Below are positions 4,886-12,157 of a stretch of 13,776 nucleotides of DNA, piece after piece. The DNA is from Candidatus Altarchaeota archaeon (GTDB lineage Archaea; Altiarchaeota; Altiarchaeia; IMC4; SCGC-AAA252-I15), in NCBI GenBank assembly GCA_026394745.1, contig JAPKXP010000112.1, forward strand, positions 1-13,776, read 5' to 3'. The notes beneath the pieces were generated by a model. The model made no database searches. It was not told where the DNA came from and saw only the letters and a program-made list of their open reading frames with translations. Position 1 is the first letter of the stretch. Each line of letters begins with the position of its first letter. The translations under genes and the position numbers were made by a program.

Positions 4886-6985
4886 TTATGATTTGATTAT
4901 TGCGGCGGCTAGTGCCGTTATTAGTATTGATATTGCTGGGAAGCAGCATGTTGTTGGTGTTTGGCCTTGTGTTTTTGTGTCTGGGCCGAGGTCCGTGTTC
5001 CATTGCAATGTTGTGTTTTCTGGCGTGTTGTAGGGTTGGTCTTTGTGCGTTCCAGTGGGTTTTAGGTTGAATGTGTGGGTGTCGAAGTAGTTTTGGTTGT
5101 CTGGCGTGGAGTAGTATTTTTGCCGGTATTCCTTGGTCGTTATTGAATATGTTTGCTGCGCCGTGTAGTCTTGCGAGTCGGGTTTGACTGTTAGGGTTGC
5201 GTCGACGTCGTCTGGAAGGGGCATGAGGTAGAGTAGTCCCTGCCGTACTTCAGTGTCGTACTCGTAGTCTTTGCCGTCCGCAGGGTTGTTGTAGTGTACG
5301 GAGACCTTGTAGTAGTGGACCTCTGTGTCAGGTACTTTTATGAACGCCTTGGGTATGTAGCCTGCGGTCTCCCGGAGGGGTCTTTCGTAGTTGGATGCCT
5401 TGCCGATTTTCTCGCCGGCGTTGTATGCCATTTGAGTGCGGTTGTCCGGAACGCCGTAGTCCACGAAGAATTCTCCGACTTCGTACATGCTGTTGTTTGC
5501 CGGCGGCGGGCTGTCCCTGTAAGGCTCGAATGCGTCGCGAGCGTGATTTCCTTCGCCTGTGTCAGCGAAGAATCCGTGCTCTATGAAGATTTTGTCTATG
5601 GCGTCCGCCTTGCCGGGGAATGCCGTCCTGAATGCGGTGTAGTATTCGTAGAAGTTCTTCCTTTTCACTTTTAGTATCGGCCACATCTGGCTTAGGTTGA
5701 GCGTCACCGTGTCGCCTTGGTCGTTGTTTTTGTCGTAGAGGTCCCATAGGACGCCGCATACGGCAAACTCTTCTGCGGCGCCGGTGCTGTCCCAGCTGCG
5801 GTAGTTGTTTTCCATGCTGCCGAAGCTGGCGTAGTGCTCAGGGTCGCGGTCGCCTCGGTAGTCTGAGATTGCCAGGGTCATGAATTCGGCGAAGCCTTCG
5901 ACGAAGGAGTCGCCGGTAGAAGGGTTGATGTACCCTGCGTGGTTTCGGCTGCCAGCCAGGGTGAATCCGTCAGGCCAGCCGCCGTAGGACGCGTACATGA
6001 GGTGGTGTGCAAACTCGTGGTATTCCCTGTTTTTCGGCTTGTTTGTTGAGCCGTAGGCGCTGTCGGAGAGTCCTATCGCCACCGAGGCGTCATTTGAGCT
6101 GTAGTATGTCTTTTGCCCGCTGGGGTCGATCCTCCTGTCTCCGATGACCGCCTTGACTGGGAGGTTGTAGTCTATGTTAGCCTTGAGATTTTTTATTGAA
6201 AAGTCCACTGCCTCGTGCATGTGGCGGTATATGGCTGCTATGTTCTCCACCTCAGATAGTTTTACGGTGGATTCTATTTTAGTGTCGTTGACTGTCAAGG
6301 TTTTGACTCCTGCGGGAGCATTAATCTTCAGGTCTATGTTTTGCGCAAGGTCCTGCTCCTCCCTGAGCTTGAACTCCTTTTTGAATGACTCGGGAGTCGA
6401 CACCCCCATGAGGCCGCCGCCCAGGGATATTCCGTGATTGACTGTGAAATAGTTTTTTTCGTTCCTGAAGTAGGAGAACTCGGCTGTTAGAGTAATCTTC
6501 ACGGGGTTGGTCTTGTTGTAGTGGAATTTTCCTAGTTGTATGACGTAGCTCCCGTTCTCGTTCGTTTCGTTGTATTGGCTGCTCAACGGCATGTCGGCAG
6601 TGACTGTCATGTATGGCAGGGGATTCCCGTGGCCGTCGGTTATCCTCCCTTTCAGAGCCCACTCTTTAGGTAGTGTCGTTGTGGTTGTAGTCGAGGTTGA
6701 TGTCGTCGAAACTTCGCCTGGGCAGGGTATGTTGGGGCGGACGCAGTAGTGCATGCTCGGGCATAGGGGGTCGTCCGGCGGTTTGACGCATTCCTTAGTC
6801 AGTTCGACGTTCTTTTTACAGTTGACGTTGTCGTACATGCACACGTAATCGACGCACTTGCCTACGCTTTCCTCCCAGCTGCGGCCGGGTGGACACTGCT
6901 GCCATCCGAGGGTTGTGTTTGAAAGAGACGCTATGAGAAGTAGGATAATCGCTATTTTAGTGCCTTGCTTTAGGCGAGCCATCAT
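4886..6985 (-). CDS. Secreted zinc metallopeptidase (HExxH) with Cys-rich and carboxypeptidase-regulatory-like domains
   Basis: 699 residues. In order: signal peptide (about 8-27); Cys-rich region (31-88, nine Cys); Ser/Thr linker (92-105); a Greek-key domain like the carboxypeptidase regulatory domain (109-170, with LKGRITDGHGNPLPYMTVTA); a metallopeptidase core with HEFAH at 323-327 and a second acidic motif SFVEGFAEFMTL (360-371) whose Glu363 or Glu367 would be the third zinc ligand, as in gluzincin-type peptidases; a C-terminal beta-rich part (540-640) possibly with another Ig-like fold; and a tail TTCCFPAISILITALAAAII (678-697) ending K-S. The tail matches that of the small Cys-rich protein at 1306. 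It probably digests extracellular protein while held at the surface. The specific peptidase family is not recognised. A second in-frame ATG at 6982 gives the same signal peptide. Confidence 0.85.
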   Translation of the reverse strand: MMARLKQGTKIAIILLLIASLSNTTLGWQQCPPGRSWEESVGKCVDYVCMYDNVNCKKNVELTKECVKPPDDPLCPSMHYCVRPNIPCPGEVSTTSTSTTTTTTLPKEWALKGRITDGHGNPLPYMTVTADMPLSSQYNETNENGSYVIQLGKFHYNKTNPVKITLTAEFSYFRNEKNYFTVNHGISLGGGLMGVSTPESFKKEFKLREEQDLAQNIDLKINAPAGVKTLTVNDTKIESTVKLSEVENIAAIYRHMHEAVDFSIKNLKANIDYNLPVKAVIGDRRIDPSGQKTYYSSNDASVAIGLSDSAYGSTNKPKNREYHEFAHHLMYASYGGWPDGFTLAGSRNHAGYINPSTGDSFVEGFAEFMTLAISDYRGDRDPEHYASFGSMENNYRSWDSTGAAEEFAVCGVLWDLYDKNNDQGDTVTLNLSQMWPILKVKRKNFYEYYTAFRTAFPGKADAIDKIFIEHGFFADTGEGNHARDAFEPYRDSPPPANNSMYEVGEFFVDYGVPDNRTQMAYNAGEKIGKASNYERPLRETAGYIPKAFIKVPDTEVHYYKVSVHYNNPADGKDYEYDTEVRQGLLYLMPLPDDVDATLTVKPDSQDYTAQQTYSITTKEYRQKYYSTPDNQNYFDTHTFNLKPTGTHKDQPYNTPENTTLQWNTDLGPDTKTQGQTPTTCCFPAISILITALAAAIIKS

Positions 6986-7004
6986 TTACTAATCCGTGGT
7001 GTGG

Positions 7005-7014
7005 CTTATATTTG
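7005..7014 (-). promoter_or_regulatory. TATA box of the metallopeptidase gene
   Basis: CAAATATAAG on the minus strand lies 24-27 bp before the two alternative ATG codons at 6985 and 6982; no Shine-Dalgarno site. Confidence 0.55.
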
Positions 7015-7029
7015 ACTTTATTACGGCAT

Positions 7030-8103
7030 TTAGAAGCATTCGGCTTTTCCTGTGAGGCAAAGCTGCGTCATCTTTTGTATGTCGGCGAGCCACTTGTCCG
7101 CTATTTCTTTTGCCTTCTTTTCAATCTTCCTGTCGCCCACTACCTGGATGTCCGCGCAGAGCGGCTGGTCGATGGGCTTCCCGATCTGGCTCATCAGCCG
7201 CACGTACACCTGCTCCGCTCCTTCGTTTGCTATGTCTCGGGCACCGTTCGCGCGGTTTCCTCTGCCTACGCTTCCGTCGTCTCCCATCTCGCCGCTCGTA
7301 CCAGTAACAGTCAGGAATACTGAGCCTGCGCGGTAGTCGTCTGCGGTGTTTATGTCGACGACGACTTTTTCGTCTGTTATGCCTGCGATGCTGTCGAGTA
7401 TAAGCTTCTTTTCCTCTGCCATGACAACCTCGTACTCCTTGATGTTCTTGATGTGGCGTGAAACCATCGCGTTAGCGACAGTTAAAGTAATCTTGTTCTT
7501 ATATCTGACGCCCATCACCTTCACGTCTTCGCCGCTGCCCCGAATCTTCTTCTTCATCACGCCGTTGATGTACTTCTCGGTCTTGTAGACGAGCTCCTCA
7601 GTCAGTGAGAACGGAGCGTAGCTTACGCCGAATGACGTGTCATTGGACTTGGGCATTCCAGTACGACCGAACACATCCCTTAGGTCTGTTGAGCCTAGAC
7701 CAATCTTCTGGTCTACAGTCACGCCTGAAGAAACGTCTATGTGCGGGAAATTCTGTCTTAAGTAATCCCTGGCAGCCTTAATCGCGATGTCGCCGACTGG
7801 AATAAATTCGTCATCGACTTCAGTCGTTGCGCGGCCGCTCAAGAGGATGTAGATTGGCTTGATGACGCTTCCGGAACCGAATAATGGACTGCTCCTGCCG
7901 CCGACGAGCTCCACCTGGTCGGTGTTGTGGTGCATGATGTGGCCGTAGCGCTTCACGTACTCGTTGGAGAGTGCGCGGCTTACTGCTTCAGCCAGGCCGT
8001 CGCAGATGCTGTCTGGGTGTCCGATACCCTTACGTTCCACAAGCTCGACGTCTTGTTTCGCCACGGGAACGGAGTCTACGAATTCGACGGTGATGTTTCT
8101 CAT
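7030..8103 (-). CDS. metK: Archaeal-type S-adenosylmethionine synthetase with an internal deletion
   Basis: 357 residues, against roughly 400 for this family, which makes SAM from methionine and ATP. N-terminal and central motifs are intact: VERKGIGHPDS (22-32), HHNTDQVELVGG (58-69), LLSGRATT (87-94), GSTDL (137-141), NDTSFGVSYAP (154-164) and EMGDDGSVGRGNRANG (272-287). The frame then passes straight to ARDIANEGAEQVYVRLMSQI (288-307), skipping about 33 residues that in the archaeal enzyme contain R-P-M-S-M-E-A-x-x-G-K-N-P-V and H-V-G-K-I-Y-N. That block supplies active-site residues (it matches the S-G-K-D-P region of bacterial MetK). The rest of the C-terminus is normal (IGKPID 307-312; ends A-E-C-F). 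The deletion is in frame at 7242/7243. This copy may be inactive or altered, or the gap may be an assembly error. Its own TATA box sits inside the end of radA. Confidence 0.93.
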   Translation of the reverse strand: MRNITVEFVDSVPVAKQDVELVERKGIGHPDSICDGLAEAVSRALSNEYVKRYGHIMHHNTDQVELVGGRSSPLFGSGSVIKPIYILLSGRATTEVDDEFIPVGDIAIKAARDYLRQNFPHIDVSSGVTVDQKIGLGSTDLRDVFGRTGMPKSNDTSFGVSYAPFSLTEELVYKTEKYINGVMKKKIRGSGEDVKVMGVRYKNKITLTVANAMVSRHIKNIKEYEVVMAEEKKLILDSIAGITDEKVVVDINTADDYRAGSVFLTVTGTSGEMGDDGSVGRGNRANGARDIANEGAEQVYVRLMSQIGKPIDQPLCADIQVVGDRKIEKKAKEIADKWLADIQKMTQLCLTGKAECF

Positions 8104-8124
8104 GCTATAGATATCGGAATCATC

Positions 8125-8133
8125 CTTTATATC
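8125..8133 (-). promoter_or_regulatory. TATA box of the SAM synthetase gene
   Basis: GATATAAAG on the minus strand, 26 bp before the ATG at 8103, overlapping the end of radA. It suggests the gene is transcribed independently of radA although only 28 bp separate them. Confidence 0.5.
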
Positions 8134-9067
8134 ATTTAGCGTCGCGTATTCCGTCAGTCAAAACCTCGAAAACGCATTCTGCGTCTGGCATGCTGGGGCT
8201 GTCTATCATTTCGGCAATCCTCTTGCTTGCCTTGCCCTTCTTGAGGTAGACTCTGAAGGTGGAGTGGTGGCCTACGATGTGGCCGCCTACGGGGGTTGTG
8301 GGGTCGCCGAACATGATGTCCGGGCGTGCCATGACTTGGTTTGTCACCATGACTGCTGCGTTGTGCAGGTCCGCTATCTTCCGCTGGAGGGTGTGCATGT
8401 GGCGGTTCAGTTTTTGTTGTCTTGAGGCTAGCGTGCCCCTGCCCGTGTATTCGGCACGGAAGTGCGCGATTAGCGAATCTACTATGACTAGTTTTATGTT
8501 CTTCTCCTGCATTAGCTCTGATGCTTTTTCTGCGAGGAGCATCTGGTGGTCGCTGTTGTATGCCCTTGCGACTTGGATGTTTCCTAGAACCTCTTTAGGG
8601 TCGAGTTTCAGGGCTTTTGACATCTGTTGGATTCTTTCGGGGCGGAACGTGTTTTCGGTGTCGATGTATATTGCGCCGGCTTCCAGGCCGCCTTTATCCT
8701 TGGGTAGTTGAACGTTGACTGCGAGTTGGTGTGCGACTTGGGTTTTTCCTGAGCCGAATTTACCGAACATCTCGGTTATGGCTTGGGTTTCTATGCCGCC
8801 GCCGAATAGTTTGTCGAACTCCTTGCTGCCGGTGGAGAGTTTTCCTATTTGCTCTCTTTTTGCTAGTACTTCCAGGCCGGATTCGAAGCCCATTTGTAGT
8901 GAGTCTCTTGCTGCGTTGATTATTTTTTTGGCGCTGGCTTCGCCGAGGCCGACGTCAACGAGCTCGCCGACTGCGGCTGCGGCTATCGCCTCGATGCTTA
9001 CGTATCCTGCTTCCCTGAGTTTTTCGGCGATGGTTTCGCCTACTCCAGGTAGTTCTTCTAGGTCCAT
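8132..9067 (-). CDS. radA: RadA recombinase (archaeal RecA/Rad51)
   Basis: 311 residues, close to normal length, with no intein. An N-terminal helix-hairpin-helix domain (LPGVGETIAEKLREAGYVSI, 6-25, to about 60) is followed by the ATPase core: Walker A GKFGSGKT (102-109), YIDTENTFRPERI (134-146), the Walker B strand LVIVDS (193-198), YTGRGTLASRQQKLNRHMH (207-225), TNQVMARPD (242-250) and GDPTTPVGGHIVGHHSTFRV (254-273). RadA forms the nucleoprotein filament that carries out strand exchange in homologous recombination. The core motifs look functional. Walker A has GKF where GEF is common, and V-G-H-H where A-H-N or A-H-x is usual in L2; both are mild. It precedes the SAM synthetase by 28 bp. 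A T-rich box about 32 bp upstream of the ATG is a likely promoter. Confidence 0.98.
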   Translation of the reverse strand: MDLEELPGVGETIAEKLREAGYVSIEAIAAAAVGELVDVGLGEASAKKIINAARDSLQMGFESGLEVLAKREQIGKLSTGSKEFDKLFGGGIETQAITEMFGKFGSGKTQVAHQLAVNVQLPKDKGGLEAGAIYIDTENTFRPERIQQMSKALKLDPKEVLGNIQVARAYNSDHQMLLAEKASELMQEKNIKLVIVDSLIAHFRAEYTGRGTLASRQQKLNRHMHTLQRKIADLHNAAVMVTNQVMARPDIMFGDPTTPVGGHIVGHHSTFRVYLKKGKASKRIAEMIDSPSMPDAECVFEVLTDGIRDAK

Positions 9068-9094
9068 TTTGGTACGTAATTAATGAGAGTTTTC

Positions 9095-9103
9095 GTTAAA
9101 AAG
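9095..9103 (-). promoter_or_regulatory. TATA-like box of radA
   Basis: CTTTTTAAC on the minus strand, centred 32 bp before the ATG at 9067, would give a leader of only a few nucleotides. The T-run could also end lonB transcripts. Confidence 0.4.
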
Positions 9104-9160
9104 CCAGCCCACAGAGTGCGTTGTAAAAGTGTTCGCTTTGAACTTTGACGCTTTAGTTAC

Positions 9161-11119
9161 TCAGTCGACTATCTTCTCCATCTTTTTTATTATTTCGGAG
9201 CCGTCGACTAGGGAGTATTTGAGGACGTCGATTAGGGTTTTCGCAGTCCTTATTATTATTTTGCCTTCGTATTTTTTCTCTAGGAGGACGTCCTTCATGT
9301 TGCTTTCCGGGATTATGACTTCTTTCATGCCTGCTTCGGCTGCGGCTTCTATTTTCTGGGTTACGCCGCCGACCGGCAGGACTTCGCCTCTGACTGTGAG
9401 CGAGCCGGTCATTGCTACTTCCTGTTTTACGCCCACGCCTTCGATGGCGGATATGACTGCGACTGCGACGCTCACTGATGCGGAGTCACCTTCCACTCCC
9501 TCGTAGGTCTGGAGGAATTGTATGTGTATGTCGTGCTTGTAGATGTCTTTCCCGCTTACGTTCTTGAACAACGCGGAGACGTTGGTGACCGCCTCTTTGG
9601 CAATCTCCCCGAGTTTTCCTGTCGCGTAGATTCTAGCGCTCTCCTTGCTTTGGGCTGGAGCGACTTCGGCGACGATTGGTAGGACCGTTCCGCCTTCGCC
9701 GAATACTGCAAGGCCGTTGACGCGCCCCACCTTCTCTCCGCTCGTTATGAGTATGTTGTATTCCTTCTTGCGTTCTAGTATTACGTCGCCGACCTGCTGC
9801 TCCATTGTCCTTGCTGACTTCTTGCCTTCGAGAACATCCTCGGTCGTCACGTACTTGTGCTTCTTTTCGCTGGCTATGTCGCCTGAAGCGCGGATGAGCC
9901 CTCCAATCTCCCTGAACCGGAGGGTGATTTTGTCGCGCATGCCAGCCTTCCTTTTAGCTTCCTTGATTATCTCTTCCACTGCCGTTTTTGTGAAGTGCGG
10001 GATTTTACCGTCCTTCCTGACTTCCTGAGCGACGAACTGCACGAACTTCTTCCGGTTTTCGTCTGTGTCGTCTATGTTCTCTTTCATGAACACCTCGTAG
10101 CCGTAGCCCCTGATTCTGGAGCGTAGTGCGGGGTGCATGTTCTCTACGACGTGCACGTTGCCTGCCGCCACGAGGATGAAGTCGCATGGAACCGGGTCTG
10201 TTATGACCATCGCGCCTGAGCTCATCTCGCTCCTTCCGGTTATTGAAAGCTGCTTCTCCTGCATCGCAGTCAAAAGGTCGATTTGCGAGTTCCCGAGCGC
10301 CCCGACCTCGTCGATGAACAAGACGCCCTTGTTGGCCTTGTTGATTAGCCCGGCGACGACGCGAAGGTGCGCTGGGGTTCCGAGTCCGCCGGTCTGAAGC
10401 GGGTCGTGCTTTACGTCGCCGAGGAGCGCGCCTGCGTGGGCGCCTGTGCCGTCGTAGAACGGAGCCATCTTTTTCCTCTCGGCGTTGTCGACTATGACCC
10501 TGGGAATCAACGTCTTTGTTGAGCCCATCATGCCGCGGATGTTGACTCCGAACAGCAGGAAGAATATTATGCCGAATCCCATCCAAGCCGCTATGACTAT
10601 GCCATCTTTTATCAGCCCGAACATGTAGGCCGTAAGCGGGAGAACGAAGAACAGTAGCAGCATCGTCAGGACTCTGCCTCCGCCGTCTCTCCCGCCGTCC
10701 ACATCCTTCTCGCGCTCTGCCTTGATTATCTTCCTGCCTTCGCCTGCTGGGAAGACTTTTATCTTCGGGTTGTTCTCGTCCTCGAGGTTTGGTATGGACA
10801 GGATGTCGACGAGCGCCTCGCAGGGCAGTAGTTCGGCCATGGCGTTCGCGAGCATGCTCTTCCCGGTTCCGGGGTCGCCGATGAGGAGTATGTGCCTCCT
10901 CTGTTTGGCGGCCTTGCGTATGGTGTCGACCGCCTTCTCCTGGCCGATGACCTGGTCGATCAGCTTTTCAGGGACTTTGATGTTCTCAGTAGTCTCGAAG
11001 TCACTCCATTTGCTCATGGAGACTGCATCGATAAGCTTTTCAGCGCTTGATGCTGCCTTGACGGGCTCTACCCTGGCGTCCTGCTTGGACTGTCTTCCCT
11101 TTTTCTCCTGCATTTTCAC
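9161..11119 (-). CDS. lonB: LonB, membrane-anchored archaeal Lon protease
   Basis: 652 residues, usual for archaeal LonB. The AAA+ domain has Walker A GDPGTGKS (81-88), two membrane helices inserted after it (about 149-169 and 173-191), the LonB motif LLGDVKHDPLQTGGLGTPAH (232-251), Walker B GVLFIDE (265-271) and sensor 1 VAAGN (317-321). The protease domain has the Ser-Lys dyad: Ser546 in EGDSASVSVA and Lys589 in VTQKIEAAAEAG. It is the main membrane-bound ATP-dependent quality-control protease of archaea, which lack FtsH. The longest start is a GTG at 11119 whose GTGA overlaps the TGA of the SPFH gene; an ATG at 11113 is equally possible. Either way the two genes are almost certainly translationally coupled. 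No separate promoter is evident. Confidence 0.97.
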   Translation of the reverse strand: MKMQEKKGRQSKQDARVEPVKAASSAEKLIDAVSMSKWSDFETTENIKVPEKLIDQVIGQEKAVDTIRKAAKQRRHILLIGDPGTGKSMLANAMAELLPCEALVDILSIPNLEDENNPKIKVFPAGEGRKIIKAEREKDVDGGRDGGGRVLTMLLLFFVLPLTAYMFGLIKDGIVIAAWMGFGIIFFLLFGVNIRGMMGSTKTLIPRVIVDNAERKKMAPFYDGTGAHAGALLGDVKHDPLQTGGLGTPAHLRVVAGLINKANKGVLFIDEVGALGNSQIDLLTAMQEKQLSITGRSEMSSGAMVITDPVPCDFILVAAGNVHVVENMHPALRSRIRGYGYEVFMKENIDDTDENRKKFVQFVAQEVRKDGKIPHFTKTAVEEIIKEAKRKAGMRDKITLRFREIGGLIRASGDIASEKKHKYVTTEDVLEGKKSARTMEQQVGDVILERKKEYNILITSGEKVGRVNGLAVFGEGGTVLPIVAEVAPAQSKESARIYATGKLGEIAKEAVTNVSALFKNVSGKDIYKHDIHIQFLQTYEGVEGDSASVSVAVAVISAIEGVGVKQEVAMTGSLTVRGEVLPVGGVTQKIEAAAEAGMKEVIIPESNMKDVLLEKKYEGKIIIRTAKTLIDVLKYSLVDGSEIIKKMEKIVD

Positions 11120-12102
11120 TGTTTGCCGACGCTTTCAGGCAGCTGGTATATCATCTGGTTTGATGGTAGCGCTACGAAGTTCGTGTTCGGGTTCGTGTAG
11201 AGCTCCTCCATTATCTGAAGTTGCTTGAAGCTGTATGCGTTAGGGTTCGCCTTGATTGTGTCTGCTACCGTCTTCAGCGCCTCGGCCTCGGCTTTAGCTA
11301 CTATGATTTTGGATTCAGCCTCCCCTCTGGCAATCGCAATCTTGGCCTTAGCCTCGCCTTCTGCTATCGCGACCTGCTGGTTTGCGATTCCCTCGCCCTG
11401 AATCTTCAGCCGCTCGGCCTCCTTCTGCGTAAGCTCCAGTTCGTACTGTTTCTTGAATGCCTGCTGTTCCATGGCCTGCTTGTCTTCTATCGCGCTGGCT
11501 ATGTCGGTTGGCATTGCGACTTCCCGGACTAGCACGTCCTCGATTATGAATCCGTCCTTCTCGAACAGCGGCTTCAGCTTCACGAACGACTCCTGCTGGA
11601 GCCTTTCCCTGCCTGGGCCGTATATGTCTGTCACGGACATGTTGCCTGTGACTTCCCTTATGACGGCGCGTATCTCAGGAATCAAAGTGCCTTTACGGTA
11701 TTCTGTGGTAAGCTCCTGCACGATTGACGGCGCGGCTGATGCCCTCGTCTTGTAGAGCACTGAAACGTCGGAAGTGACGATAAGGCCCTCCTTTGTCGGG
11801 GCTGATATCGCTATGTCGTCCCCGCCGGGGTGCAGGTTTATCGTGTCTCTCGCAGTCTGCACTAGGTAGACTGACTGGACTAATGGTAGCTTGAAGCTCC
11901 ATCCGGGATTGCGGACTGAATTCATGCTGATTCCACCCCATGCCGTGTAGTCTACGCCTACAAATCCTGCTGGTATGATAACGAGTATGTCGCCGACTAC
12001 CGATAAGACGACGATAAGGAGGATGAAACCGACGAACAATCCTACCCCGGACTTGAACAAAGACGAAAACATGCCGCTGACATCATCGTATTTGGTTGCC
12101 AT
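11116..12102 (-). CDS. SPFH/prohibitin-family membrane protein
   Basis: 328 residues. One N-terminal membrane helix (about 19-45, FVGFILLIVVLSVVGDILVI) leads into an SPFH/band 7 domain (about 45-205; IPAGFVGVDYTAWGG, then GLIVTSDVSVLYK and IYGPGRERLQQ) and a long coiled coil (about 205-280) rich in E-A repeats (IAEGEAKAKIAIARGEAESK, 246-265). A short C-terminal segment (290-322) resembles the prohibitin end. Such proteins form large membrane-bound rings; prohibitins and HflKC enclose and regulate the AAA protease FtsH. Here the downstream partner is LonB, with overlapping stop and start codons. GGAGGG lies 5 nt before the ATG, but the TATA box at -25 predicts a transcript starting at the ATG, so this site may serve only read-through RNA from kae1. 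Confidence 0.93.
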   Translation of the reverse strand: MATKYDDVSGMFSSLFKSGVGLFVGFILLIVVLSVVGDILVIIPAGFVGVDYTAWGGISMNSVRNPGWSFKLPLVQSVYLVQTARDTINLHPGGDDIAISAPTKEGLIVTSDVSVLYKTRASAAPSIVQELTTEYRKGTLIPEIRAVIREVTGNMSVTDIYGPGRERLQQESFVKLKPLFEKDGFIIEDVLVREVAMPTDIASAIEDKQAMEQQAFKKQYELELTQKEAERLKIQGEGIANQQVAIAEGEAKAKIAIARGEAESKIIVAKAEAEALKTVADTIKANPNAYSFKQLQIMEELYTNPNTNFVALPSNQMIYQLPESVGKQ

Positions 12103-12122
12103 AAGAGACCCTCCGTATTTTA

Positions 12123-12131
12123 GTTATATAG
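12123..12131 (-). promoter_or_regulatory. TATA box of the SPFH-lonB unit
   Basis: CTATATAAC on the minus strand, 25 bp before the ATG at 12102, in the 55-bp gap after kae1. It is one of the best TATA matches in the window. Confidence 0.55.
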
Positions 12132-12157
12132 ATTACTATTACGGCGCTTGCTTAAAT

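Noticed and set aside
3460..6985. Toxin-antitoxin-like or direct inhibitor pair formed by serpin and metallopeptidase
   Set aside because: The serpin mechanism needs an acyl-enzyme from a serine or cysteine protease; an HExxH zinc peptidase forms none.
10005..10586. 193-codon open frame overlapping lonB on the same strand
   Set aside because: It lies wholly inside the LonB AAA+ domain in another frame and is Arg/His-rich with no recognisable fold: a shadow of a G/C-rich codon pattern.
8132..11119. Possible inteins in RadA or LonB, which are common intein hosts in archaea
   Set aside because: Both proteins have normal length and uninterrupted Walker A and L2 or protease motifs.
12108..12115. 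GGAGGG as the functional ribosome site of the SPFH gene
   Set aside because: Not fully rejected: the TATA box at -25 would start the transcript at the ATG and exclude it, so it probably matters only on read-through RNA.
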